DNA from: Anaerobiospirillum sp. NML120449
GTDB taxonomy: Bacteria; Pseudomonadota; Gammaproteobacteria; Enterobacterales; Succinivibrionaceae
Length of the DNA stretch: 64,000 nt
Assembly: GCF_023051105.1 (NCBI RefSeq)
Contig: NZ_JALKIL010000017.1
Location: 25,339-89,338, forward strand
Direction: 5' to 3'
The position numbers and the translations under genes are program-made. The notes below the pieces were generated by a model. It did not search any database. It saw only the letters and a list, made by a program, of their open reading frames with translations, and had not been told where the DNA came from. Shown here one piece after another: positions 1 through 8,778 of the stretch. How positions within the stretch are numbered: the first letter of the stretch is position 1; each line of letters begins with the position of its first letter.

Positions 1-26
1 GACTCATTGCCTCGCCCTCTAATATG
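1..26 (+). terminator. right half of a terminator from an upstream flagellin gene (cut by the window edge)
   Basis: The first 40 bases align with the spacer after the first flagellin gene (about 1170-1210): same TCGCCCT arm, then TAATATGAGCAAAGA. There that arm is the 3' side of the flagellin terminator. Its presence here implies another array A flagellin gene just left of the window. The left arm is missing, so the call rests on similarity to the internal spacer. Confidence 0.4.
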
Positions 27-39
27 AGCAAAGAGAAGA

Positions 40-146
40 AAGACGCATCCTAAGCGTCTTATAGTTCGCAAAGAGAGCGAACCGACAGTTGCAGCTGTCA
101 GATATGCCTGAAACCGGCATATCTTTAAGAGAGAGAGTATTTAAAA
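40..146 (+). promoter_or_regulatory. structured mRNA leader of flagellin A1 (four hairpins)
   Basis: Four inverted repeats follow each other: AAGACGC (40-46) with GCGTCTT (54-60); GTTCGC (64-69) with GCGAAC (77-82); GACAG (84-88) with CTGTC (95-99); GATATGCC (101-108) with GGCATATC (116-123). A purine-rich ribosome site (AAGAGAGAGAG, 127-137) comes next, 9 nt before the ATG. The same four positions recur before A2 and A3 with pair-preserving changes, so the fold is probably real in RNA. No ligand or protein partner is evident. Confidence 0.7.
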
Positions 147-1133
147 ATGGCACTTTATGTTAATACAAACGTAAGCAGCATTAATGCGCAAAGAAAGCTC
201 AGTAATGCTACCCTGAACCTGAACACCAGCTACCAGCGACTCGCCTCTGGTATGCGTATTAACTCTGCCAAAGACGACGCTGCAGGTCTTCAAATCTCCG
301 ACCGTCTCACCTCCCAGATCAACGGCCTTAACCAGGGTAACCGTAACACCAATGACGGTATCGCCTTAGCTCAAACCATTGAAGGTGCTCTGGACGAGAC
401 CACCTCAATGCTGCAGCGCATTCGTGTACTGGCCGTACAGTCCGCTAACGGTACCAACTCCGCATCCGACCGCAAGGCTATACAGCAGGAGGTCACCCAG
501 CTTTCTGAAGAGATTAATCGCATTGCCCGCCAAACTACATTCGCAGGTAACACCATCCTCAATGGTCCTAATACACCTAATGGAACCGGTTATTTAAAAG
601 AAACTAAGAGCCTTATTCCTAGTGCAGGCTCCGCAAATGCCGGTAAAATTGTGTTCCAGGTAGGAGCTAATGCCGGAGATACTCTTACTTTAAACTGGAA
701 TGACCCATTCACTATGTCTGGACTGGCCAAATTAGCGCAGATAGGCGAAGCAAAGAACATAGCTAATGGATCAGGCGGCGTCGGTCAGAATGGTATAGTA
801 ATAGATGGCGGCGCGAAATCCTTAGTTCGTTGGACTGTTTCCTCTGCTAAGTTAGCTACTGATACCCTTGCAAACATTGATAAGGTAATCCAGGCCGTAG
901 ACTCCAAGCGTGCTGGACTGGGCGCTTTACAGAACAGAATGGAAAGTGCTATTCGTAATCAGGCAGGTATTTCTGAGAATGAGGCCGATGCCCGCTCAAG
1001 AATCAGAGACACAGACTTCGCCGCTGAGACAGCAGCGCTTACCCAGGGCAACATCATCCAGCAGGCCTGCCAGACCGTTCTTGCACAGGCCAACCAGCGC
1101 CCTACTATTGCACTTAGCCTCTTGGGCCAGTAA
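147..1133 (+). CDS. flagellin A1 (fliC/flaA family)
   Basis: Structural subunit of the flagellar filament, exported through the flagellar type III apparatus and polymerised outside the cell. At 328 aa it is a short flagellin: conserved N-terminal D0/D1 (about 1-139, with the [18 protein letters not shown] signature at 33-50), a small variable centre (140-242, containing QVGANAG at 171-177) and conserved C-terminal D1/D0 (243-328, ending SLLGQ). The start follows an AAGAGAGAGAG ribosome site at normal distance. Odd point: Cys308 in the C-terminal D0 helix (QQACQTVL), where arrays B and C have Ala or Ser. It differs from A2 and A3 mainly in residues 140-225. First complete gene of a tandem group that probably extends left of the window. 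Confidence 0.97.
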   Translation: MALYVNTNVSSINAQRKLSNATLNLNTSYQRLASGMRINSAKDDAAGLQISDRLTSQINGLNQGNRNTNDGIALAQTIEGALDETTSMLQRIRVLAVQSANGTNSASDRKAIQQEVTQLSEEINRIARQTTFAGNTILNGPNTPNGTGYLKETKSLIPSAGSANAGKIVFQVGANAGDTLTLNWNDPFTMSGLAKLAQIGEAKNIANGSGGVGQNGIVIDGGAKSLVRWTVSSAKLATDTLANIDKVIQAVDSKRAGLGALQNRMESAIRNQAGISENEADARSRIRDTDFAAETAALTQGNIIQQACQTVLAQANQRPTIALSLLGQ

Positions 1134-1161
1134 TCAAACAAACAGAACATATTTACAGCTC

Positions 1162-1187
1162 AGGGCGACCCATTCCCTCGCCCTTTA
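1162..1187 (+). terminator. terminator-like hairpin after flagellin A1
   Basis: AGGGCGA (1162-1168) pairs with TCGCCCT (1178-1184), followed by a weak TTA tail. The T-tract is poor, so partial read-through into A2 is likely. This fits the absence of a clear promoter in the spacer. Confidence 0.5.
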
Positions 1188-1206
1188 ATATGAGCAAAGA
1201 TGAAGA

Positions 1207-1313
1207 AGGACGCATCCCAAGCGTCCTATAGTTCGCAAAGAGAGCGAACCGACAGTTGCAGCTGTCAGATATGACCAGGTAAGGCATATCTTTAAGAGAG
1301 AGAGTATTTAAAA
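1207..1313 (+). promoter_or_regulatory. structured mRNA leader of flagellin A2
   Basis: Same four-hairpin plan as A1: AGGACGC (1207-1213) with GCGTCCT (1221-1227), an A-U to G-C double change relative to A1; GTTCGC (1231-1236) with GCGAAC (1244-1249); GACAG (1251-1255) with CTGTC (1262-1266); GATATG (1268-1273) with CATATC (1285-1290). The ribosome site is again an AAGAGAGAGAG stretch. Confidence 0.7.
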
Positions 1314-2303
1314 ATGGCACTTTACGTTAATACCAACATCAGCAGCATCAATGCGCAAAGAAAGCTCAGTAATGCTACCCTGAACCTGAACACCAGCTAC
1401 CAGCGACTCGCCTCTGGTATGCGTATTAACTCTGCCAAAGACGACGCTGCAGGTCTTCAAATCTCCGACCGACTCACCTCCCAGATCAACGGCCTCAATC
1501 AGGGCAACCGTAACACCAACGACGGTATTGCCTTAGCTCAGACTATTGAAGGCGCTCTCGACGAGACCACCTCAATGCTGCAGCGTATTCGTGTACTTGC
1601 CGTACAGTCCGCAAACGGCACCAACTCAGCATCCGACCGCAAAGCGATACAGGAAGAAGTAACTCAGCTCTCCCAAGAGATTAACCGTATTGCCCGTCAG
1701 ACTACATTTGCTGGTAACACAATTCTTAATGGTCCAATGGTAAATGGTAAAGGCAACTATCTTGATAACCCTAACAGCCTTATACCTAATGCTGGCCCAG
1801 GAAAAAACTCAGTTATTTTCCAGGTCGGAGCAAACGCAGGCGATACCCTGACTCTGAGCTGGGCGGACCCGTTCACATTATCAGGTCTTGCCGTCATGGC
1901 TGGTCTAGGAGCAGCAAAGAATATCACAGGCAACGACAAAGATGCTAAAAATGGCATTGTCGTAGACGGAGCTGATGATAAAGCTAAAGCTCAAGTTCGT
2001 TTTACCGTTTCCGCAGCATCGCTTGCCACTTACACTCTTGCAAACATCGACAAGGTCATTCAGGCCGTAGACTCCAAGCGTGCAGGTCTTGGCGCTTTAC
2101 AGAACAGAATGGAGAGCGCAATTCGTAATCAGGCCGGTATTTCTGAGAATGAGGCTGATGCCCGCTCAAGAATCAGGGACACAGACTTCGCCGCTGAGAC
2201 TGCAGCTCTTACTCAGGGCAATATCATCCAGCAGGCCTGCCAGACAGTTTTAGCTCAGGCCAACCAGCGCCCTACTATTGCACTGAGCCTGTTAGGTCAG
2301 TAA
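1314..2303 (+). CDS. flagellin A2 (fliC/flaA family)
   Basis: Filament subunit of 329 aa. The first 139 residues differ from A1 at only a few sites (NIS for [13 protein letters not shown] for QQEVTQLSEE). The centre (about 140-243) is its own, with [31 protein letters not shown] and an Asp/Lys-rich [13 protein letters not shown] segment. The last 86 residues match A1, including the D0 cysteine (Cys309). Start chosen by the MALYVNTN flagellin N-terminus and the upstream AAGAGAGAGAG. Middle gene of array A, 180 bp after A1 and 186 bp before A3. Confidence 0.97.
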   Translation: MALYVNTNISSINAQRKLSNATLNLNTSYQRLASGMRINSAKDDAAGLQISDRLTSQINGLNQGNRNTNDGIALAQTIEGALDETTSMLQRIRVLAVQSANGTNSASDRKAIQEEVTQLSQEINRIARQTTFAGNTILNGPMVNGKGNYLDNPNSLIPNAGPGKNSVIFQVGANAGDTLTLSWADPFTLSGLAVMAGLGAAKNITGNDKDAKNGIVVDGADDKAKAQVRFTVSAASLATYTLANIDKVIQAVDSKRAGLGALQNRMESAIRNQAGISENEADARSRIRDTDFAAETAALTQGNIIQQACQTVLAQANQRPTIALSLLGQ

Positions 2304-2341
2304 TCAAACATCAGATATCCAGGTTTCTCTTTATCGTTCAG

Positions 2342-2364
2342 GGCGGGCAACAAAGCCCGCCTTT
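2342..2364 (+). terminator. terminator after flagellin A2
   Basis: GGCGGGC (2342-2348) and GCCCGCC (2355-2361) form a 7-bp GC-rich stem with a 6-nt loop, followed by TTTCT. Preceded by TTTCTCTTTATCGTTCA, a lead-in shared with the A3 terminator. Confidence 0.75.
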
Positions 2365-2383
2365 CTAAGAACACAGAGACCGA

Positions 2384-2489
2384 GACGCAGTGATAGCGTC
2401 CTTATACAGTTCGTGAAGAAAGCGAGCAGACAGTTGCAGCTGTCAGATTTGCCGCAAGCAGCAAATCTTAAAGAGAGAGAGTATGAATT
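2384..2489 (+). promoter_or_regulatory. structured mRNA leader of flagellin A3
   Basis: GACGC (2384-2388) with GCGTC (2396-2400); GTTCG (2409-2413) with CGAGC (2423-2427), pairing kept by one G-U; GACAG (2429-2433) with CTGTC (2440-2444); GATTTGC (2446-2452) with GCAAATC (2461-2467). The last stem differs from A1 (GATATGCC/GGCATATC) on both arms, a compensatory change. Ribosome site AAAGAGAGAGAG precedes the ATG. Confidence 0.7.
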
Positions 2490-3473
2490 ATGGCACTTTA
2501 CGTTAATACCAACATCAGCAGCATCAATGCGCAAAGAAAGCTCAGCAATGCCACCCTGAACCTCAATACCAGCTACCAGCGACTCGCCTCTGGTATGCGT
2601 ATTAACTCTGCCAAAGACGACGCTGCAGGTCTTCAAATCTCTGACCGCCTAACCTCCCAGATCAACGGCCTCAATCAGGGCAACCGCAACACCAACGACG
2701 GTATCGCCTTAGCTCAGACCATTGAAGGTGCTCTCGATGAGACCACCTCCATGCTGCAGCGCATCCGTGTACTGGCCGTACAGTCCGCTAACGGCACCAA
2801 CTCCGCATCCGACCGTAAGGCCATTCAGCAGGAAGTGACCCAGCTGTCTGAAGAAATCAACCGTATTGCCCGTCAGACTACCTTCGCCGGCAACACCATC
2901 CTTAACGGCCCATGGAACAACAAAAACGACTACACCAAAAACCCTACCAGCATTATTCCTGGCGCTGGTGCCGCAAATGAAGGCAAAATTGTATTTCAGG
3001 TAGGTGCAAACGCCGGAGATACTCTTACATTAAACTGGAGTGACCCGTTTACAATGTCCGGTCTTGCTAAAATGGCCGGAATTGGAGAGGCTAAAGACAT
3101 TACTCCAGGCTCTGGTGGTGTCGTAGCAAATGGCATCGTCATAGACGGTGGCGCAAAGTCATTAGTTCGCTGGACTGTTTCCTCAGCCAAGCTGGCTACT
3201 GACACTTTGGCTAACATTGACAAGGTCATTCAGGCGGTAGATTCCAAGCGTGCAGGACTTGGCGCTTTACAGAACAGAATGGAAAGTGCCATTCGTAATC
3301 AGGCTGGTATTTCCGAGAATGAGGCAGATGCCCGCTCAAGGATCAGGGACACAGACTTCGCTGCTGAGACTGCAGCCCTTACTCAGGGCAACATCATCCA
3401 GCAGGCCTGCCAGACCGTTTTAGCACAGGCCAACCAGCGCCCTACTATTGCTCTTAGCCTCCTGGGCAGGTAA
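2490..3473 (+). CDS. flagellin A3 (fliC/flaA family)
   Basis: Filament subunit of 327 aa. The centre carries PWNNKNDYTKNPTSIIP followed by a stretch close to A1 ([46 protein letters not shown]). A3 therefore shares the second half of its variable region with A1 but not the first half, a mosaic pattern. It has the array A D0 cysteine (Cys307) and ends SLLGR instead of SLLGQ. Last gene of array A; a strong terminator follows, and the next genes face it from the other strand. Confidence 0.97.
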   Translation: MALYVNTNISSINAQRKLSNATLNLNTSYQRLASGMRINSAKDDAAGLQISDRLTSQINGLNQGNRNTNDGIALAQTIEGALDETTSMLQRIRVLAVQSANGTNSASDRKAIQQEVTQLSEEINRIARQTTFAGNTILNGPWNNKNDYTKNPTSIIPGAGAANEGKIVFQVGANAGDTLTLNWSDPFTMSGLAKMAGIGEAKDITPGSGGVVANGIVIDGGAKSLVRWTVSSAKLATDTLANIDKVIQAVDSKRAGLGALQNRMESAIRNQAGISENEADARSRIRDTDFAAETAALTQGNIIQQACQTVLAQANQRPTIALSLLGR

Positions 3474-3513
3474 TACTCCAGGACCACTTCACAAGTTTCT
3501 CTTTATCGTTCAG

Positions 3514-3538
3514 GGCGGGCCATTGGCTCGCCTTTTTA
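3514..3538 (+). terminator. terminator after flagellin A3
   Basis: GGCGGGCC (3514-3521) pairs with GGCTCGCC (3525-3532), 8 bp including one G-U, followed directly by TTTTTA. Confidence 0.85.
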
Positions 3539-3670
3539 GTTTCAAAATGCTGCAAGAAAGCTTTAAGCGAATCGATATATCGTGAAATTTGAAATTGTTG
3601 GACAAAACTATTGCACTGTCAGCACCATAACAGTAATATAAACAGATATATTCTCTCTTAATCATTCAGA

Positions 3671-3694
3671 GGCGGACGCAAGTCCGCCTTTTTT
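3671..3694 (+). terminator. second flagellin-type terminator with no gene in front of it
   Basis: GGCGGAC (3671-3677) with GTCCGCC (3682-3688), then TTTTTT. Its lead-in (TCTCTTAATCATTCAGA) resembles that of the A2 and A3 terminators (CTCTTTATCGTTCAGG). It may be what remains of a deleted flagellin copy. Confidence 0.8.
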
Positions 3695-4280
3695 ATGCCT
3701 GCAAACTGCAAAATGTTTTACCGTAACGTAAAATAAAAGAATATTGTTAAATTATTTCAGGCGCCTGAACGATAAATCCAAAATTCTATATTTCTGCCTA
3801 AACGCTCTATCAGCCCTCCCTGCTCTCCATACAGCAACGCACCTGACTTCGGCATATGTTGTTACCCCTATGCCTGAGGAAGCGCTCTATGAAAGCCCTG
3901 TACGCCTCTCTGGCGTTTCTCTCCATAGCTTTTCTATTCAAGCCTAATATCCGGCCAATATGAGCTGTTCTGTTTATTAGGAAATGCCCTATGTTGGGCC
4001 ACAGCATGCCTGTCTAATGTCATCTCATCTTCCACCTGGAACTGCATCAAGCAAGCTATTGCCTTCTAATGCTCGCATCCAAGGTGTTGCCAGGTCAATT
4101 GCCATGCGCCACTTTGAATCAACGTAGAGCTATCACAGTCGCTCACAGAACGATGACCTGTTCAAAGGTATGGCGATGTACAGGAGACAGCTAAAATCGT
4201 CTCTACGAAAGCACAATGGGGCTCTATGCGCGTTCTGTATGCAATTCAACTCTTCCCTGCTCCAGTCTCCTCTGCTACAC
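3695..4280. other. intergenic, convergent junction between arrays A and B
   Basis: AT-rich DNA between converging flagellin genes. Small open frames occur on both strands (about 65-70 codons), but they lack ribosome sites and convincing composition. Nothing functional was recognised. Confidence 0.5.
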
Positions 4281-4320
4281 AAAAAATAAAGCCCCCTTAC
4301 CGTGATGGCTTGGAGGCTTT
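4281..4320 (-). terminator. terminator of flagellin B1
   Basis: Read on the minus strand, AAAGCCTCC (4320-4312) pairs with GGGGGCTTT (4296-4288), nine pairs with one G-U, followed by ATTTTTT (4287-4281). A second inverted repeat, GAGTAGC/GCTACTC (4323-4343), lies between it and the stop codon. Confidence 0.8.
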
Positions 4321-4369
4321 GAGAGTAGCTTGTATTGCTACTCAAAACTGAAGCTTTAAAGCTATGTAT

Positions 4370-5335
4370 TTAGCCGAGCAGTGACAGGCCCAGTTGAGGA
4401 CGGGTGTTAGCCTGCATCAGCATAGAGGTTGCAGCCTGCTGGATAATGGACTGCTGAGACAGATTGGCTGATTCTTCAGCGAAATCTGCGTCACGAATTC
4501 TGCTACGGGCGTCAGACTGGTTGGCAGAAACGTTTGCCTGATTGCGAATTGAACTCTCCAATCTGTTCTGGATTGCACCTAGGTCAGCGCGGCTTGAGTC
4601 AACTGAGCCAATCATCTTGGTGAGGCCGTCAATTGCCTTATCAATGTTTTCAGCCTTGGTAAAGCTGACCTTGATAGCACCTCCACCCTGCTGACCTGCC
4701 TGACCGGCAGACCAGAAAGCCTTCAAATCGTTGTCGTTAATGCCTGCATTCTTAGCGATCTGTGAGAACTTCATGGCATTGACTTCGAAGCTGACGGTAT
4801 CGCCCTTATTTGCTCCTACCTGTAAAGTAAGCTTACCTACTTCGTCCTTACCACCACCCTGAGGAGGCTGACCACCGGCTGCGCCGCCCTTGGTCATGAT
4901 TGAACCTGCACCAGCACCGTCGAGGATAAGGGAGCCGCCATACTTGGTCTGCTTGGCGATACGGGTAATTTCCTCAGCCAGAGCAGTGGCTTCCTTACCA
5001 AGAGCCTTGCGATCATCCAGGGTGTTGGTTCCATTACGGGCCTGAACTGCAAGAGTACGCATCTTCTGCAGCATACCGGTAATTTCGTCCATGGCTCCTT
5101 CAGCGGTCTGGGCAAAAGCAATACCGTCATTTGAGTTGCGGTTACCCTGATTCAGGCCATTAATCTGGGTGGTTAAGCGTGAGGATATCTGGAGGCCTGC
5201 TGCATCGTCCTTTGCGGAATTAATTCTCAGGCCTGACGAGAGTCTCTGGTATGTGGTTGTCAGCTGATTCTGTACATTATTCAGATATCTGCGGCCGTTG
5301 AGTGAACTGACATTCGTGTTTACGTATACTGCCAT
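4370..5335 (-). CDS. flagellin B1 (fliC/flaA family)
   Basis: Filament subunit of 321 aa from the second clade: N-terminus [21 protein letters not shown]-terminus IIQQAATSMLMQ then SLLG, no cysteine in D0. It is the longest array B member because its centre holds a Gly/Gln/Pro-rich insert (GGAAGGQPPQGGGKDEVG) before TLQVGANKGDTVSF. It also differs from B2 and B3 in the first D1 helix (AFAQTAEGAMDEITG). The ribosome site is weak (GATGGAAAC). Alone, with 1.9 kb of gene-poor DNA upstream. Confidence 0.96.
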   Translation of the reverse strand: MAVYVNTNVSSLNGRRYLNNVQNQLTTTYQRLSSGLRINSAKDDAAGLQISSRLTTQINGLNQGNRNSNDGIAFAQTAEGAMDEITGMLQKMRTLAVQARNGTNTLDDRKALGKEATALAEEITRIAKQTKYGGSLILDGAGAGSIMTKGGAAGGQPPQGGGKDEVGKLTLQVGANKGDTVSFEVNAMKFSQIAKNAGINDNDLKAFWSAGQAGQQGGGAIKVSFTKAENIDKAIDGLTKMIGSVDSSRADLGAIQNRLESSIRNQANVSANQSDARSRIRDADFAEESANLSQQSIIQQAATSMLMQANTRPQLGLSLLG

Positions 5336-5837
5336 GGTCTGTTTCCATCATGTGTGTTGTGTTGTGTGTAATGAACGACCAAGAAATAGTGGCCGTTATT
5401 AGCTCAACGGCACTTTCATCCTAGATATATGCAAATACGACCAGCCTTATTTGGATCCTGGATACATGCCATGTAAAACTGCTGATAGATATTATCTGTC
5501 AGACTGCCTTTAAAGCCCGTCAATGCGCCATCTGACTAAATTCCAGTCCAGAAATTAGATATTGAAATTTGTGAGTATATGTATTTAATTCCCACTTGTC
5601 GCCTCTGCCCCGTGAAAATCTGTCGGGCCCTTATCCGCTAAGAGCCGCCCTACAGCTACTTCATAGTCTCATCCCCTTTGATCTGCTTGCATGCCATCCA
5701 CGCAGGTAAGCAGCCCTTAAATCCATCATCACAAACGCTTTCAGGTGACATAGTTTAAAGCAGCTTTCCAAAACAATTTGCATATGTGACAAAAGCACTG
5801 TATGTTGCTTAAAAATGCTGTTTTTCATAAGTACGAT

Positions 5838-5881
5838 ATTTATCGAATTTATGTGTCACCATTCCACGGGATGAATACGCA
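5838..5881. repeat. 44-bp diverged direct repeat, copy 1
   Basis: Begins ATTTATCGAATTT and ends CCACGGGATGAATACGCA. Copy 2 at 6208-6251 has the same ends and the same length, with a diverged middle. Confidence 0.6.
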
Positions 5882-6207
5882 GTATATTACCCTAATGAAG
5901 TGTCATAAGTATCGACACTTTTGAGACATAGTCGTTACAGGCAGAATTCGGCCGATCATTGAAATTATTAACATCAATATATGCCGAAAGATGGCTTATA
6001 CATCGCATGTATAGAACAAGGTAAAGGCGATTTACCAAGTATCTTCAGGAGCATTTACCCCCCTGACTGCACAATGCCTTCCTAGATGAGCTTCATGCTC
6101 TATCACTCATGTCAGAACAAACTGGCCGATTTTCCCCACTATATGGATTTGCATTATGATACTTACAACTCATTCTTGAGAAAAATAAGACTTTATGCAA
6201 ACGGCTT

Positions 6208-6251
6208 ATTTATCGAATTTAAATATCGACTATCCACGGGATGTATACGCA
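6208..6251. repeat. 44-bp diverged direct repeat, copy 2
   Basis: ATTTATCGAATTT to CCACGGGATGTATACGCA, exactly 370 bp after copy 1. Conserved ends with a variable centre could be a protein-binding site or the remains of a duplicated leader. Confidence 0.6.
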
Positions 6252-6902
6252 ACATAATATGAGACATTTTCGTCACAACCAATGACACTCTAAAAGTACC
6301 ATTATGCTTGTGCAGACAATGTGATTTTGAGCCCTCATTACTGTCACGCTCTACAGCTGTTATGCGTGCTTAGAATTTCTGAAGTAAAGTTCTGATGGTC
6401 AACTGACGTGCACTCAAAAGGCCCCATAGGGCTTTCTCATGAAGGCAAGCAAAGACGTAACACTCTGCCTCATGAGGTTATACATTCTGCTGCCATAGCA
6501 CAGACTACTCCTCTCCTCGACTCCGGTAAGCTCCAGAAGTATCCGAAGCTGCTAAATGGTTCTTGTAATTGCCATAGAATTCGTCAGGGCAAGGGCCGGG
6601 ACGGTCGCTGCATGCCCGCAGCTGTCAGACAGCAGAGGCGTGGTATAGGCTATCTACATGGTCTTATGAGAACAGACATCAGTCCATGAGCAAGAGCTTC
6701 GAACCGTGCGCTCATTCCCATCCTTAGTCCCCGAAATGGCCTGATTCCCAGGTCCATCTTAGAACTGACAGCTGCGCGTCCTGTAAGCTCATTGCATTGT
6801 GCTAAGAGCCTGGATAGAAGGTCTGCTGAGCCTTAATAAGGTTTCGACATGTGTCAGTGCAGACAGCATCGCGAGTATTGAGTTACCAGGGGAAGTCAGA
6901 CC

Positions 6903-7043
6903 ATGAACGACTACACACTGGACGATGAGTCATATGACATGCTGAAACCGTCCGCACGACTATTGAACCTGACGCAATTACCAATACCTCGCCATGGTTC
7001 TGAACTGCTACAGAGCTTGGTTTTGGGATTAGAAGTGCCTTAG
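6903..7043 (+). CDS. possible small protein of 46 aa, unrecognised
   Basis: ATG preceded by AGGGGAAG at workable distance. The frame encodes an acidic start (MNDYTLDDESYDMLKPSARL) and ends LGLEVP. No family recognised and no partner gene adjacent. It could equally be a fragment of a decayed gene. Listed because the ribosome site is better than for other small frames here. Confidence 0.2.
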   Translation: MNDYTLDDESYDMLKPSARLLNLTQLPIPRHGSELLQSLVLGLEVP

Positions 7044-7142
7044 GTCCCATGAAGCCGGCAAAGGCGGCAAAGTAACGATGATGAAGTTCCTTGCAAGCTT
7101 GAATATCGACCTGCCAACTACAAAGTTAGGCCTCTGGAAAAC

Positions 7143-7179
7143 AAAAAAGGCCCTGAGGCGGTGAAGCCTGAGGACCTTT
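7143..7179 (-). terminator. terminator of flagellin B2
   Basis: On the minus strand AAAGGTCCTCAGGC (7179-7166) pairs with GCCTCAGGGCCTTT (7159-7146), with one mismatch and one G-U, followed by a T-rich tail. A second inverted repeat (GACCGG/CCGGTC, about 7182-7206) lies closer to the stop codon. Confidence 0.75.
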
Positions 7180-7232
7180 GAGACCGGCCTTTAAAAGGTC
7201 CGGTCATTCGTCTTTCGTTTGTAAATCTGATT

Positions 7233-8141
7233 TTAGCCTAACAGTGACAGACCCAGCTGAGGACGGGTGTTGGCCTGCATCAGCATGGAGGTGGCAGCCT
7301 GCTGAATAATGGACTGCTGGGACAGATTGGCTGATTCTTCGGCGAAGTCTGCGTCACGAATTCTGCTGCGGGCGTCAGACTGGTTGGCAGCAACATTTGC
7401 CTGGTTGCGAATTGAACTCTCCAATCTGTTCTGGATTGCACCTAGTCCAGCACGCTGTGAGTCTACTGCACCGATGATCTTATCCAGGGCTTCAATGGTA
7501 GCCTGAGCACCGTCAGCAGTGGACAGTATCAGCTTTTTGTCGGTATGCCAGAATTTTGCAATGTCATTTTGTCCGATACCAGCAAGAGCAATAGCCTTGG
7601 TGAACTTCATATTAGAGACGTCAAAGGTGATAGTGTCACCCTTATTTGCGCCTACCTGCAGGGTAAGCTGGCCAGCGCTCTGCTTGGCATTGGTGTAAAT
7701 TGAGTTGGTGCCGTCATCACCGCCGTCGAGAACGGTCTTGCCACCGAACTTGGTCTGGCCAACAATACGGTCAATCTCGGCAACCAGAGCTGTAGCTTCG
7801 GTATCCAGGGCCTTACGGTCAGCCTCGGTATTGGTGCCGTTTGCAGACTGTACTGCCAGAGTACGGATCTTCTGCAGCATGCCGGTCATTTCGTCCATGG
7901 CACCTTCAATGGTCTGGGCCAGAGCAATACCATCAGAAGTATTGCGGTTACCCTGATTCAGGCCATTAATCTGGGGGGTTAAACGGCTGGAGATTTGTAA
8001 ACCTGCTGCATCGTCCTTGGCAGAATTAATTCTCAGTCCTGACGAGAGTCTCTGGTAGGTTGTAGTGAGCTGATTCTGCACATTATTCAGATATCTGCGG
8101 CCGTTCAGAGAGCTTATATTCGTATTGACGTATACAGCCAT
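7233..8141 (-). CDS. flagellin B2 (fliC/flaA family)
   Basis: Filament subunit of 302 aa, array B clade ([37 protein letters not shown]). The short centre carries DGGDDGTNSIYTNAKQSAG, almost the same as B3, then TLQVGANKGDTITFDVSNMK. Start preceded by GGGGAG. Odd point: Pro56 in the first long D1 helix (SSRLTPQINGL), where B1, B3 and array C genes have Thr or Ser. A proline there should strain the helix, so this copy may be impaired. The codon lies next to a run of six G on the plus strand, so an assembly error is also possible. Confidence 0.95.
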   Translation of the reverse strand: MAVYVNTNISSLNGRRYLNNVQNQLTTTYQRLSSGLRINSAKDDAAGLQISSRLTPQINGLNQGNRNTSDGIALAQTIEGAMDEMTGMLQKIRTLAVQSANGTNTEADRKALDTEATALVAEIDRIVGQTKFGGKTVLDGGDDGTNSIYTNAKQSAGQLTLQVGANKGDTITFDVSNMKFTKAIALAGIGQNDIAKFWHTDKKLILSTADGAQATIEALDKIIGAVDSQRAGLGAIQNRLESSIRNQANVAANQSDARSRIRDADFAEESANLSQQSIIQQAATSMLMQANTRPQLGLSLLG

Positions 8142-8240
8142 AGTATTCTCCCCATCATGTATGTGAAATAGTAATAAAGACCCGAAAATACGGCCCTTTA
8201 TTAAGCTTAACGACTTTTCGCTATGACAAGTGTGTAATAC

Positions 8241-8272
8241 AGATTACACAAAATATAATCTTAAACAGATGC
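8241..8272 (-). promoter_or_regulatory. conserved 32-bp element about 100 bp upstream of B2
   Basis: Shares 26 of 32 bases with 9991-10022, which lies at nearly the same distance (97 versus 100 bp) upstream of B3. The core AGATTACACA is identical. Likely a promoter or activator site; no standard sigma-28 box was found in it. Confidence 0.45.
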
Positions 8273-8778
8273 GAAAAACAGGCACTTATAGATACATCGC
8301 CACGGCCAATAAATACCTCAATTAACCTGATATTTAAGGGAATTTGGTTTTGATATCGGCTATTAGCTAATTTAAATTTTGTGTGCTCGCAGCTCATTAA
8401 GAACACTGCTTACTTCCCCCGCCAAAGCCGTAACTATCAGTAACATAAGCCTCTTAAGGTACTGCCATGGCCGTGTGACGCACATCAGACTCTCCCAAAG
8501 CAGTCGCTCACCACTACATGCCCATATTCTTCCCTGCGTGCTTCACCGAGCCAATTAGAGAGGGAGGAGCGGATTTATGAAGTTCACGTCTACCTGTCAC
8601 GTGGTTATAAGGTTCATGTCTACCTGTCAGGTCGTTATGGGCCTTAAGCGGCTTAACGAGTGCGCCTTTGATGCCACCTTACAGCCAGTAAGACAGCATA
8701 TAAGGCGTTTTCATGCCGTTTTACTCCGGACCTGCACAAACCAGCAACACCGCTTCAAACCTGGAGGCCTCAACACCT
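8273..8778. other. intergenic between B2 and the B3 3' module
   Basis: No gene recognised. Holds the two-copy 30-bp tandem repeat at 8582-8638; otherwise unremarkable AT-rich sequence. Confidence 0.4.
8582..8638. repeat. 30-bp tandem repeat, two copies
   Basis: GTTCACGTCTACCTGTCACG at 8582 and GTTCATGTCTACCTGTCAGG at 8612, each followed by a TGGTTAT or TCGTTAT tail. The period is exactly 30 bp. Confidence 0.7.

Larger units (their letters stand above)
5336..6902. other. long gene-poor interval upstream of flagellin B1
   Basis: No convincing gene. It contains an inverted repeat just upstream of B1 (GCCGTT/AACGGC, about 5393-5412), a pair of diverged 44-bp direct repeats, and small frames without good starts. 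AT-rich stretches and decayed repeats suggest remnants of lost copies or old insertions. Confidence 0.4.

Noticed and set aside
6408..6689. 93-codon frame starting at GTG
   Set aside because: Rare start, no ribosome site, composition like translated non-coding DNA.
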